A stretch of DNA of 64,000 nucleotides, taken from the NCBI GenBank assembly GCA_947632335.1, contig CANROX010000006.1:1-64000 (forward strand). The letters are read 5' to 3'. Source of the stretch: an uncultured Clostridia bacterium (lineage in GTDB: Bacteria; Bacillota; Clostridia; Oscillospirales; Acutalibacteraceae). Position 1 is the stretch's first letter. Each line of letters starts with the position of its first letter. Shown here piece after piece: positions 54,290 to 63,311 of the stretch. The position numbers were made by a program, and so were the translations under genes. The notes beneath the pieces were generated by a model, which saw nothing but the letters and a program-made list of their open reading frames with translations, ran no database searches and had not been told where the DNA came from.

Positions 54290-55501
54290 ATGAAATACTT
54301 AGTAATGCTTTGCGACGGTATGGCTGATGAGCCTTTTGAAAAGTTAGGAAATAAGACGCCTATGGAACTTGCTAAAAAGCCGACTATGGATAGCCTTGCA
54401 AAAAAGGGCGAGGTTGGTATGGTAAAGACGGTGGCAGAGGGTTTAAAACCCGGCAGTGATGTGGCTAATCTCTCTGTTCTCGGTTATGAGCCGGCTGTCT
54501 ATTATACAGGTAGAAGTCCCTTGGAGGCGGCGTCTATCGGCATTGATTTAAAAGAAACTGATGTGACCCTTAGAACCAACCTTGTAACCTTATCCGACGA
54601 AGAAAACTATAAGGATAAAACAATGGTTGACTATTGTGCAGACGATATAAGCACAGAGGAAGCAAAGGAAATTATTGAGTTTATTGATGAAAAGCTGGGA
54701 AATGAAATTTTTAAATTTTATTCCGGCGTTTCCTATAGACATTGTCTTGTATGGGCAGAGGGAGATATGGATAATGTTTCATTTACACCTCCTCATGACA
54801 TTTCTCAGCAACCTATTAAGGATTATATTCCAAAAGGCAGTGCAGTAGAGCCTCTTTATGAACTAATGAAAAAGTCCTATGACCTTTTAAAGGACCATCC
54901 TATAAATAAGGCAAGAATAGCAAGGGGCAAGCGTCCTGCTAACTCAATATGGCTGTGGGGAGAAGGTACAAAGCCAATACTTGACAGCTTTATGAAGAAA
55001 TTTAATAAAAAGGGTTCCATCATTTCTGCAGTTGACCTTCTCAAAGGTATTGCAATTTGTGCAGGAATGAAAAGCGTCGATGTTGACGGAGCAACAGGTT
55101 ATATAGATACAAACTTTGAAGGAAAGGCCCAGGCCGCAATAGATGAATTTAAAAACGGTCAGGACCTTGTATATATTCATGTTGAAGCACCGGACGAGTG
55201 CGGACATAGGGGGGAGTACGAAAATAAGGTTAAGGCTATTGAACTTATAGACAAAAAGATTCTAACACCCGTAGTAAACTTTCTTAAAGATTACGATGAT
55301 TATGCGGTTCTTGTTTGCCCGGACCACCCAACCCCCCTCAATATAAAGACGCATTCTTCTAAACCGGTTCCTTATATTATTTATAATAGCAAGAACGAGC
55401 AGGAAAGTGGCGTAGAAACATTTACAGAAGCAAATGCCAAAACAACCGGAAACTACATTGAAAAAGGTTTCACAATGATGAATTATTTTTTGAGTAAGTG
55501 A
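54290..55501 (+). CDS. apgM: Cofactor-independent phosphoglycerate mutase, archaeal (ApgM) type
   Basis: This enzyme interconverts 3- and 2-phosphoglycerate. The 403-residue alkaline-phosphatase-fold protein has the metal-binding start MLCDGMADEPF, the phospho-serine region GSDVANLSVLGY (about 55-66), HVEAPDECGHRGE (about 296-308) and CPDHPTPLNIKTHSSKPVP (about 341-359). It is of the short, archaeal-like type rather than the 510-residue GpmI. It follows prfB by 2 bp, so the two are cotranscribed. Confidence 0.94.
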   Translation: MKYLVMLCDGMADEPFEKLGNKTPMELAKKPTMDSLAKKGEVGMVKTVAEGLKPGSDVANLSVLGYEPAVYYTGRSPLEAASIGIDLKETDVTLRTNLVTLSDEENYKDKTMVDYCADDISTEEAKEIIEFIDEKLGNEIFKFYSGVSYRHCLVWAEGDMDNVSFTPPHDISQQPIKDYIPKGSAVEPLYELMKKSYDLLKDHPINKARIARGKRPANSIWLWGEGTKPILDSFMKKFNKKGSIISAVDLLKGIAICAGMKSVDVDGATGYIDTNFEGKAQAAIDEFKNGQDLVYIHVEAPDECGHRGEYENKVKAIELIDKKILTPVVNFLKDYDDYAVLVCPDHPTPLNIKTHSSKPVPYIIYNSKNEQESGVETFTEANAKTTGNYIEKGFTMMNYFLSK

Positions 55502-55510
55502 TAAAAAATT

Positions 55511-55545
55511 AACTGACATTTCCTAGGAAATGTCAGTTTTTTTAA
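55511..55545 (+). terminator. Intrinsic terminator after apgM
   Basis: AACTGACATTTCC pairs with GGAAATGTCAGTT, 13 bp around a TA centre, followed by seven T. Confidence 0.92.
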
Positions 55546-55750
55546 AAGAAAACATTATATAAAATGTGGGAAATTTATTTACAGTAATAAGTTAATGAAT
55601 TGAGAGACATCAATTGTTCCATAAAGAGTTTTTTGCCATTTTAATTGAGATTTTTATAAAGTTAATTTTAATATTTTTTATAAAAATTGAGATATTAATT
55701 GGTAAATTTTAAATGTGAAATAATTGCTCATTGAAATATTAATGTATTTG
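55546..55750. other. AT-rich gap before the exopolysaccharide cluster
   Basis: The 343-base stretch 55502-55844 has no gene. It holds the apgM terminator at its left end and a promoter at its right end; the 205 bases between are very AT-rich and show no further structure I can name. Confidence 0.6.
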
Positions 55751-55779
55751 TTGACTATTTTTATTCTTTGTAGTAGAAT
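55751..55779 (+). promoter_or_regulatory. Promoter of the exopolysaccharide cluster
   Basis: TTGACT (55751-55756), exactly 17 bp, TAGAAT (55774-55779), 65 bp before the first gene. The genes after it are tightly packed in one direction to the window end, so this is the likely start of one long operon. Confidence 0.75.
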
Positions 55780-55844
55780 TAATTAGAATAGGATACTGTG
55801 TGTTGCTATTCATAGTTATATTAAGTAAGAAGTAGAGAGTTAGT

Positions 55845-56603
55845 ATGGAATTAGGTATAAGAAATAAAAATGTTTTAATTGTTGGAGCAAGTAAGGGTAT
55901 TGGCAGAGGTATTGCCGTGGGCTTTGCTGAGGAAAATGCAAATATTGTTGCTGTAGCCAGAACAAAAGAACTTATGATTGATGTGAAGGAAGAGTGTCTC
56001 TCAAGGGGTGCGTCTTCCTTTGAGTATGTAATTGCTGATATTATGGAAATTGATACCAAAGAATTTGCCAAATCATTGTTAGACAAATATGGTGTGTTTG
56101 ATATTGTTGTACATAATGTAGGGGGTTCTCTTATCAGCCGTGATCCACTTGGAGGTGCTGACGAGTGGAATTATGCCCTAAAATTCAATGCTGTTGCTTC
56201 CATTGATATGAATAGTGTACTTATCCCTCCTATGATTGAGAAAGGTTGGGGCAGGGTAATCCAAATTTCTTCCATTTCTGCCGTGATGCTTAGGGGAAAT
56301 CCGCTATACGCCTCAGCTAAAGCTTTTTTAAATTCTTATGTTACTACTGTTGGTCGTGCTTTAGCACCGCAAGGAATAGTACTAAGCGCTGTTGAGCCGG
56401 GTGCAGTTGCCTTTGAGGGTAGTTATTGGGACAAATTTATAAAAGAGGGACACCCGCGTGTAGATGATTTTTTGAGACATCATCAGGCAATTAATAGGTT
56501 TGGCACTCCAAAGGAAATTGCAGATGTTGTGCTGTTTATGGCAAGTGAACTGTGTTCATTTATGCCTGGTGCAATTATTCCTGTTGATGGTGCTAATATG
56601 TAA
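55845..56603 (+). CDS. Short-chain dehydrogenase/reductase
   Basis: The 252-residue classical SDR has the cofactor motif GASKGIGRG (about 14-22), HNVGG (the NAG-type motif), the catalytic Ser in ISSISA and YASAK (about 157-161), and a C-terminal GAIIPVDGANM. It would oxidise or reduce a sugar or sugar-derived keto group. First gene of a polysaccharide cluster, so a role in making a special sugar or polyol, together with the transketolase pair, is inferred. Confidence 0.88.
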   Translation: MELGIRNKNVLIVGASKGIGRGIAVGFAEENANIVAVARTKELMIDVKEECLSRGASSFEYVIADIMEIDTKEFAKSLLDKYGVFDIVVHNVGGSLISRDPLGGADEWNYALKFNAVASIDMNSVLIPPMIEKGWGRVIQISSISAVMLRGNPLYASAKAFLNSYVTTVGRALAPQGIVLSAVEPGAVAFEGSYWDKFIKEGHPRVDDFLRHHQAINRFGTPKEIADVVLFMASELCSFMPGAIIPVDGANM

Positions 56604-56623
56604 TTTATTTTGGAGTGTTTGCA

Positions 56624-57310
56624 GTGAAAAGACTTTTTGATATTGTTGTTAGTGGAATAGGTTTGCTATTATTTTCGTGGTTGTTTCTAATTATAGCATT
56701 GGCTATTGTTATTGATAGCAGGGGCGGAGTTTTTTTTAGAGGCCCAAGAGTTGGACAGAATGGTGAAATCTTTAGAATTTTTAAATTTCGTTCTATGATT
56801 CCTGATTGCGAGGGAAAAGGAAAATGGAATGTGGGTGACGATGATGACCGTATCACTCGTATGGGACACTTTCTCAGAAAGACTAAGCTCGATGAACTTC
56901 CGCAATTAATTAATGTGTTTATTGGTAATATGAGTTTTGTTGGTCCCCGTCCGGAACTTCAAGTTTATGTGGATATGTATACAGAAGAAGAGAAACCTAT
57001 TCTTGACTTAAAACCCGGCATAACCGACTATGCAAGTATGGCAAACTTCGACCAGTTTGAAATTTTTACAAGAGCGACCGATTCTGACAAGGCATACTTA
57101 AAGTACATAAGGCCATTAAAACTTAAATTACAGCTTTATTATAGGTATAACCACAGTTTTTGGGGCGATATTCGTTTGATTTTTTGGACAGTTTTTAAAG
57201 TTTTAACAAGAACACAGGCTGTTCCCAAAGAAATTGTCCCTATAGTTGAAGAACATAGGAGATATGTTGAAAGCCTGAATTCTTATAAAATTAAAAATTG
57301 GAGTTATTAA
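56624..57310 (+). CDS. Undecaprenyl-phosphate sugar phosphotransferase (short PglC-like form)
   Basis: The 228-residue enzyme has one N-terminal hydrophobic hairpin (about 10-32) and the core FKFRSM, FLRKTKLDELPQLINVFIGN and SFVGPRPELQV. It starts repeat-unit synthesis on undecaprenyl phosphate. The GTG at 56624 is 8 nt after GGAG. It differs in sequence from the enzyme at 14326, so the two loci probably use different first sugars. Confidence 0.9.
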   Translation: MKRLFDIVVSGIGLLLFSWLFLIIALAIVIDSRGGVFFRGPRVGQNGEIFRIFKFRSMIPDCEGKGKWNVGDDDDRITRMGHFLRKTKLDELPQLINVFIGNMSFVGPRPELQVYVDMYTEEEKPILDLKPGITDYASMANFDQFEIFTRATDSDKAYLKYIRPLKLKLQLYYRYNHSFWGDIRLIFWTVFKVLTRTQAVPKEIVPIVEEHRRYVESLNSYKIKNWSY

Positions 57311-58438
57311 ATGATAATTTTTTGTTCCATGATATTTTGGGTTCTGTTAGTATATTTTTTGTTTGCCTCAACCCATAAAGATAGAGTTCATGCTCTTAAT
57401 GATGTATTGGAAGAGGGAACTATTAACAGAATTTCTTTAGGTTATGCCTTGTTGATTTTTGGATATTTTATTTTTTGGATTGGAATAAGAAAAGGTATAG
57501 GGGATACATCACAATATATATTAACTTTTGAAAGTTTTCCCACCGATTTTTCTGAGTTTTTTAAAAATTTTAGTTGGAGTGATTCAAAGGCTCCTTTTTT
57601 TGAAATTTTTGAAGCCTTTTTCAAGTCCTATATTTCAAATGATGTTACCATATTTTTGCTGGTAATTGCAATTATTTCCGGTATTTCTGTCATGGCAACT
57701 ATCAGGAACTATTCTGTTGATTTTTTTTATAGCTCTTTTCTGTTTATAACACTGATTAATTTCATGTGGATGATGGATGGTATGCGCCAGTTTATTTGCG
57801 TCGCCCTATTGTTTGCATGCTGTCCACTAATCATAAAAGGAAAAACTTTTAAATTTATAATTTGCGTATTGCTTATTTCTACTGTACATTTAACCGCACT
57901 ACTGATGATTCCATTTTATTTTGTCGCTAAATCCCCCCCTTGGAAATACAGGACATTTATTTTTGTGATAATTGTTTTAATGATTACAATCTTTTCCGAT
58001 TCTTTTTTTTCGGGTGTGGATTATGTGCTATCAGATACAGCATATGCTGATGCAACGTCACAATTTGCTGCAGATAATGGAGTTAATCCTTTGCGTGCAC
58101 TATTTTCCTTTATTCCCCCTTTTCTCGCTTTATTGAATCGAAAAAAATTGAGTGTTTATTATGATAAATATAAGATTTTGCCAATATGTATTAATATGTC
58201 ACTAGTTACTGCTTCGCTATATTTAATAGGTGTTTTTACAAGTGGAATTCTTATTGGTAGGACACCTATTTACACAGAGGTTTATAATTTGATATTAATT
58301 CCTTTTCTGTTAGAATCTTGTTTTTCCGAATCTAGCAAGAAATATATTAAATGGATTTATGGTATTGTCTCATTTATTTATTTTTATTTGCTGTGCGATG
58401 GTATTTCCTACTATAGTGATTTAACAGGATGGGTATAG
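57311..58438 (+). CDS. EpsG-family polysaccharide polymerase
   Basis: The 375-residue membrane protein has about ten hydrophobic segments and the EpsG pattern: FIFWIGIRKGIGDTSQYI near residue 56, with the conserved R-x-G-x-x-D/T, and NFMWMMDGMRQFICVALLF (about 149-167), with the invariant M-R-Q. These proteins polymerise exopolysaccharide repeats (Wzy role). It starts one base after the transferase stop. Confidence 0.85.
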   Translation: MIIFCSMIFWVLLVYFLFASTHKDRVHALNDVLEEGTINRISLGYALLIFGYFIFWIGIRKGIGDTSQYILTFESFPTDFSEFFKNFSWSDSKAPFFEIFEAFFKSYISNDVTIFLLVIAIISGISVMATIRNYSVDFFYSSFLFITLINFMWMMDGMRQFICVALLFACCPLIIKGKTFKFIICVLLISTVHLTALLMIPFYFVAKSPPWKYRTFIFVIIVLMITIFSDSFFSGVDYVLSDTAYADATSQFAADNGVNPLRALFSFIPPFLALLNRKKLSVYYDKYKILPICINMSLVTASLYLIGVFTSGILIGRTPIYTEVYNLILIPFLLESCFSESSKKYIKWIYGIVSFIYFYLLCDGISYYSDLTGWV

Positions 58439-58456
58439 GTTAATTTAATTAGAACA

Positions 58457-59500
58457 ATGAAAAATGACACACTTAAGTATAAATTACAATTTATAAACTA
58501 CGCCTATGCAATAGGTGCAATTCTTGTTGTACTTGGACACTCGACTCCTACGGGTGCATCTGACATGCCATTTTGGATAGATGCAATTCGCACATTTATT
58601 TACAATTTCCATATGCCCTTATTCTTTTTTATTGCAGGCTTTTTGTTTAGATATACTTCTGAGATAAGGAAAAAAAAGTACAGTGTATTTATAAAGGGAA
58701 AATGTATTAAATTTTTAACACCATACATTGTTTTATCCCTTGTAGGGTTTATTCCTAAAATCTTACTGTCTGATTTTGTTAATGATAAAGTTGCACTTAA
58801 CTTTGAATACATCGTGAGATCCTTTTTTAGTCCAAGGGATAATGTATGGGGTCACTTTTGGTTTTTACCAACTTTGTTGATTATTTATGTTTTTTCATAC
58901 CTGATTTTGAAGATAAGTATTAATATAGTCGGGCGTATGTTTTTACTACTTTTTGTTATCTCTTTGGCAGTGTATCCCATAGATATTGACTGGTTTGCGA
59001 TTAATGATATATGTAATCAGCTTATATTTTTTTGTATAGGCATATTTACAGAGAAATTGATCAATGAAAAAAAGCAATGCTTTTTTCGCTGCAGCTTTGC
59101 TATTTTGAATGTGGTTATTGCCATATCAATTTTTATTATCTTACGGCACTTTGATTATTTTTATTTTATTGGATTAATGAATTTCAGCAATGTAATAATC
59201 GGGGTTCTGATGATATATTCTGTTCTATATATTTCAATTAAACTTGCCTATATGGGGAATAAAATACTGGATTATTTTGAGGGAAAGACGTTCTCCATTT
59301 ACATAATTTCCTGGCCTTGTCAGGCTATTGCAGAGATTGTAGCAAATAGAATATTGCATATGCATTGGTATATTGTAATGCCTATTATGTTTGTTGTGGG
59401 TTTAGGTGTACCACTATTAATAAGTGAAATATACAGAAGGGTGAAATGGCATCCCAAATTTATAAATTTACTTTTTGGGTTTAGTTTTAAGAAGGTGTAA
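58457..59500 (+). CDS. Acyltransferase-3 family membrane protein
   Basis: The 347-residue protein has ten hydrophobic segments and the family start FINYAYAIGAILVVLGHSTP (catalytic His about residue 28), with WIDAIRTFIYNFHMPLFFFI (about 41-60) and GHFWFLPTLLIIY. It would O-acetylate the repeat unit of this cluster. Unlike the gene at 43342 it has no repeat tract. Confidence 0.9.
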   Translation: MKNDTLKYKLQFINYAYAIGAILVVLGHSTPTGASDMPFWIDAIRTFIYNFHMPLFFFIAGFLFRYTSEIRKKKYSVFIKGKCIKFLTPYIVLSLVGFIPKILLSDFVNDKVALNFEYIVRSFFSPRDNVWGHFWFLPTLLIIYVFSYLILKISINIVGRMFLLLFVISLAVYPIDIDWFAINDICNQLIFFCIGIFTEKLINEKKQCFFRCSFAILNVVIAISIFIILRHFDYFYFIGLMNFSNVIIGVLMIYSVLYISIKLAYMGNKILDYFEGKTFSIYIISWPCQAIAEIVANRILHMHWYIVMPIMFVVGLGVPLLISEIYRRVKWHPKFINLLFGFSFKKV

Positions 59501-59506
59501 TTATAT

Positions 59507-60442
59507 ATGACAAGTAAACAACTTGCATGGCTTATTAGACGCCACGGCGTAGAAATGACTCATCTTTCCGGAGGCAGTCATATTGGTGCAATTTTGTCTG
59601 TGGCAGATATTATGGGTGTGCTTTACACAGATATTTTAAAATTTGATGTTAATAATCCTGAGTGGGATGGCAGAGACCGTTTTATACTTAGTAAGGGGCA
59701 TGCAGGTGCATCTGTGTATGCTGCTATTGCTGAAAATGGTTTTTTTGATACAGAGGAACTGAAAACTCATTATCAGAATGGGAGTCGTCTTTCGGGTCAT
59801 GTATCACATCATTTGCCCGGTATAGATTTTTCAACCGGTTCATTAGGTCACGGGCTCCCAGTTGCAGCAGGACGAGCCTTAGCCGGAAAACAGAATGGTG
59901 TGAATTTTCGCTCATTTGTAGTTATGGGTGACGGCGAATGTAATGAAGGTTCAGTATGGGAAGCAGCGGAGTTTGCGAATCATTATAAGCTTGATAACCT
60001 TGTTGCCATTGTTGACTACAATCATATGCAGAGTCTTGATTATTGTAATAATACCCTTGAAGTAGAAATGATAAAACGCTGGAGAGGATTTGGTTGGAAT
60101 ATAATTGAAGTAAATGGACATGACCATGGCGAACTTAAGTCAGCGCTTATTAATACTTCAAATTCTGAAAACAAACCAACTGTTGTTATTGCAAATACTG
60201 TTAAAGGCAAAGGTATTTCCTTTATGGAAATGGATATTTTATGGCATTATCGTTTTCCCCATGAGGGTTGGGAATATAACTGCGCAGTTAATGAGTTACA
60301 TAAAGTTAAGCCGGAGGGTGTGATTGATCCATATACACCGAACGGTTGTCCTGAAACTATTGCACAGCCGGAAAACTGCAGACATACAGTTTCTGAAACA
60401 TACAACCCTACATACTATACAAGGGAGGTTGAGTCTAAATGA
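59507..60442 (+). CDS. Transketolase, N-terminal subunit
   Basis: The 311-residue protein is the thiamine-diphosphate-binding half: RRHGVEMTHLSGGSHIGA at the start, DRFILSKGHAGASVYAA (about 61-77), GHGLPVAAGRALAGK and the TPP/Mg motif GDGECNEGSVWEAAEFAN (about 142-159) ending in DYNHMQ. It moves two-carbon units between sugars. Its stop overlaps the start of the C-terminal subunit by 4 bp. In a glycan cluster it probably makes a special sugar rather than serving the pentose pathway. Confidence 0.93.
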   Translation: MTSKQLAWLIRRHGVEMTHLSGGSHIGAILSVADIMGVLYTDILKFDVNNPEWDGRDRFILSKGHAGASVYAAIAENGFFDTEELKTHYQNGSRLSGHVSHHLPGIDFSTGSLGHGLPVAAGRALAGKQNGVNFRSFVVMGDGECNEGSVWEAAEFANHYKLDNLVAIVDYNHMQSLDYCNNTLEVEMIKRWRGFGWNIIEVNGHDHGELKSALINTSNSENKPTVVIANTVKGKGISFMEMDILWHYRFPHEGWEYNCAVNELHKVKPEGVIDPYTPNGCPETIAQPENCRHTVSETYNPTYYTREVESK

Positions 60443-61371
60443 GGGATACTGTAATTAAGACTTTAATCGAGCTTGGTAAAAAGGATAAAGATATAGAACT
60501 TATTACAGGTGACCTTGGTTTTGGTGTACTAAAACCATTCTGGGAGACACTACCTAACCAGTTTATTAATGCTGGCATTGCTGAACAAAATATGACCGGT
60601 GTTGCAGCCGGTTTGGCGCTTGAAGGTAAAAAGGTATTTACATATTCTATTGGTAACTTTCCAACACTCCGTTGTTTGGAACAGATAAGAAATGATTGCG
60701 CATATCATAATGCAAATGTCAATATTATTTGTGTCGGTGGTGGATATGTTTATGGTTCACTCGGTATGAGCCATCACGCTACGGAAGATATTGCCTGTTT
60801 AAGAGCTTTACCTGATGTTACAGTAATTTGTCCCGGTGACCCACTTGAGGCAAAACTTGCAACAGAGGTTATCGCACATACAGACGGTACAACCTATCTT
60901 CGTCTAGGCAGAGGTGGGGAAAAGGTTGTCAATAATTCTATAAAAAAATTTACTATTGGTAAGGCATATAAAATTAGAGATGCCAAGGATATGCCAAATA
61001 AAATAGCAATTTTTTCAACCGGTGCTATCCTTGAAGAAACATCTAAGGCGTGCGATATTTTAGAGGAACAAGGTATAGCCGCAGAGCAGTATAGTTTTCC
61101 AACAGTTAAACCTATTGATAAAGGAGTTATTTCAGATTGCGCAAAAAGATTTGATTATATTTTTACAGTCGAGGAACATAACATTCAGGGCGGATTTGGT
61201 TCTGCTATTGCGGAGGTTCTTTGCGAGTGTGAGGGCATAGCAAAGCTTCACAGGATAGGTATTAATGATTTCTACTGTATTGAAGTCGGCAGTCAATCCT
61301 ATTTAAGAGAACAGGTAGGTATTAATGCCGAAGGTATTGTAGATAAGGTAAAGGGTGTAATTGGTGAATAA
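60439..61371 (+). CDS. Transketolase, C-terminal subunit
   Basis: The 310-residue half carries the pyrimidine-binding domain (FINAGIAEQNMTGVAAGLAL, about 36-55, with the catalytic Glu), GMSHHATEDIACLRALP (about 109-125) and the C-terminal domain with VEEHNIQGGFGSAIAEVL. It forms the active enzyme with the product of the preceding gene. Start GAG-rich region overlaps the previous stop. Confidence 0.93.
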   Translation: MRDTVIKTLIELGKKDKDIELITGDLGFGVLKPFWETLPNQFINAGIAEQNMTGVAAGLALEGKKVFTYSIGNFPTLRCLEQIRNDCAYHNANVNIICVGGGYVYGSLGMSHHATEDIACLRALPDVTVICPGDPLEAKLATEVIAHTDGTTYLRLGRGGEKVVNNSIKKFTIGKAYKIRDAKDMPNKIAIFSTGAILEETSKACDILEEQGIAAEQYSFPTVKPIDKGVISDCAKRFDYIFTVEEHNIQGGFGSAIAEVLCECEGIAKLHRIGINDFYCIEVGSQSYLREQVGINAEGIVDKVKGVIGE

Positions 61372-62494
61372 AAAAATTCTGTTAACCGGTACGGAACTTC
61401 ATTTACATCAGTTTTGGATTCCCCATATTAAAAATTTTTTAGACAATGGTTATGATGTTGATATTGTTTGTTCGGTTGTTTCTGATAAGCTTGATATTTT
61501 AAAAAAGAAATTAGTTGATTTACCTGTAAATATCTTTGTAGTTGACTTAGCTCGTTCCCCATTTAAATTATCTAATGTTAGGGGATTTAGACAAATAAAA
61601 TATTTTCTTTCAAAAAATTATTATGATATTATTATGACTAACGAGCCAGTCATGGGCGTTTTTACTAGACTTGCAGCAAAAAAATATCGTAAAAAAGGTA
61701 CAAAGGTTCTGTATACTGCCCACGGATTTCATTTTTTTAAAGGTGCCCCTAAGCTTAATTGGATGATTTTTTATCCCATTGAAAAGCTTTTGTCATATTT
61801 TACGGATGCACTAATAACCATAAATAAAGAAGATTTTGATAGAGCAAAAAGAAAATTTAAGGCAAAAACTACTTATTATGTTAATGGAATTGGTATAGAT
61901 GTAAACAAGTTTTCCAGAAATGATAAAAATAGAAAAAAAAAGAGAGAGGAATTAGGTTTAGCTGATGACGATATTATGTTATTTTCTGTGGCTGAGCTTA
62001 CAAAAAGAAAAAATTTAGCGGTTGCCATAAAGGCACTATCTGAAGTGAAAAATAACAAGGTTAAATTCTTTGTAAGAGGAGAGGGCGAATTAAAAGATTA
62101 TTTGATTGACCTTATTAAACAGTTGAACATCAGGGACAAGGTTTGTTTGCTGGGATATGGAAAAGATATTCCTGAAATGTGCGATGCTGCTGATATATTT
62201 ATTTTTCCATCATTGCAGGAGGGTTTGCCTGTTGCCTTGATGGAGGCTATGGCCAGTGGTTTACCGATTTTATGCTCTAATATTAGGGGTAATGAAGATT
62301 TAATAGAGGACGGAATTGGTGGATTTCTGTATGATAAATATGATTATAAAGGTTTTGCAGATGGTATTGATAAATTATCCTCTAACAGTAAGTTTAGGGA
62401 GGAAATAATACAAAATAATTATATTAAGTTGAAGGAATTTGATATAGAAAATGTTAAATGCAAGTATATTAGCATTCTAAAAAAATTAGTTTGA
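61364..62494 (+). CDS. Glycosyltransferase family 4
   Basis: The 376-residue GT-B enzyme has an N-terminal acceptor domain (TGTELHLHQFWIPHIKNFLD) with YTAHGFHFFKGAP (about 116-128), and a C-terminal donor domain with the E-x7-E motif in FIFPSLQEGLPVALMEAMAS (about 285-304). It adds one sugar to the lipid-linked repeat. GTG at 61364 is the likely start, inside the end of the transketolase gene. Confidence 0.92.
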   Translation: MNKKILLTGTELHLHQFWIPHIKNFLDNGYDVDIVCSVVSDKLDILKKKLVDLPVNIFVVDLARSPFKLSNVRGFRQIKYFLSKNYYDIIMTNEPVMGVFTRLAAKKYRKKGTKVLYTAHGFHFFKGAPKLNWMIFYPIEKLLSYFTDALITINKEDFDRAKRKFKAKTTYYVNGIGIDVNKFSRNDKNRKKKREELGLADDDIMLFSVAELTKRKNLAVAIKALSEVKNNKVKFFVRGEGELKDYLIDLIKQLNIRDKVCLLGYGKDIPEMCDAADIFIFPSLQEGLPVALMEAMASGLPILCSNIRGNEDLIEDGIGGFLYDKYDYKGFADGIDKLSSNSKFREEIIQNNYIKLKEFDIENVKCKYISILKKLV

Positions 62495-62513
62495 TTTTGG
62501 GAGGTAATATTAT

Positions 62514-63308
62514 ATGCAGAGTGGTCCACTAATATCTGTTCTTATGGGAATATATAATGTTGAATCAACTTTACAGGAAGCAGTTGATTGTATCATAGCC
62601 CAAACTTATAAAAACTGGGAGTTGATTATGTGCGATGACTGTTCAACTGATAATACATATAATTTGGCGCTTTCTATTTCCAAAACTGATGATAGAATTA
62701 AAGTTATTAGGAACGAAACTAATCTCACGCTTGCACCAACACTGAATAATTGTTTGGCTTTAGCTAAAGGTTATTATGTTGCTCGAATGGATGGGGACGA
62801 CATTTGTGATCCCACACGTTTTGAGAAAGAGGTGGGTTTCTTACAAAATAATAAAGATTTTGTACTGGTCAGTTCAAAAATGAATTTATACGATAAAGAT
62901 GGAGTGTTCCGAACTACGGTAGTAAAAGATTTTCCAGACAAATCTGATTTATTAAATGGTCCCCCTTTCTGTCATGCAGGGTGTATGATTCGCACAGATG
63001 TTATGAGAGAGTTGAACGGATATAATGTTAATAAAGATGTGACTCGTATTGAGGATTATGATTTATGGTTTAGATTGTACCGTAAGGGGTATAAGGGTGC
63101 CAATATTCAAGAAGCATTATACAGTATGCGCGATGATAGAAACGCATTGAAGCGGAGAAAGTTTAGGTATAGAGTAAATAGCTTTATGTTAATAAAAAAA
63201 ATAATTAAAGAGTTTAACTTGCCTATGTTGGGGTACATTAAAGCATTAAGACCAATTTGTATTGGGTTATTGCCAACGCCAATATATAGGGCATTACATA
63301 AGAGATAA
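62514..63308 (+). CDS. Glycosyltransferase family 2
   Basis: A 264-residue GT-A enzyme: SVLMGIYNVESTLQEAVDCI at the start, CDDCSTDNT (about 40-48), the metal-binding ARMDGDDICDPTRF (about 90-103) and the acceptor-side EDYDLWFRLYRKGY (about 179-192). It adds a sugar to the repeat unit. GGGAGG precedes the ATG. The gene is packed between two GT4 genes. Confidence 0.92.
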   Translation: MQSGPLISVLMGIYNVESTLQEAVDCIIAQTYKNWELIMCDDCSTDNTYNLALSISKTDDRIKVIRNETNLTLAPTLNNCLALAKGYYVARMDGDDICDPTRFEKEVGFLQNNKDFVLVSSKMNLYDKDGVFRTTVVKDFPDKSDLLNGPPFCHAGCMIRTDVMRELNGYNVNKDVTRIEDYDLWFRLYRKGYKGANIQEALYSMRDDRNALKRRKFRYRVNSFMLIKKIIKEFNLPMLGYIKALRPICIGLLPTPIYRALHKR

Positions 63309-63311
63309 AAT

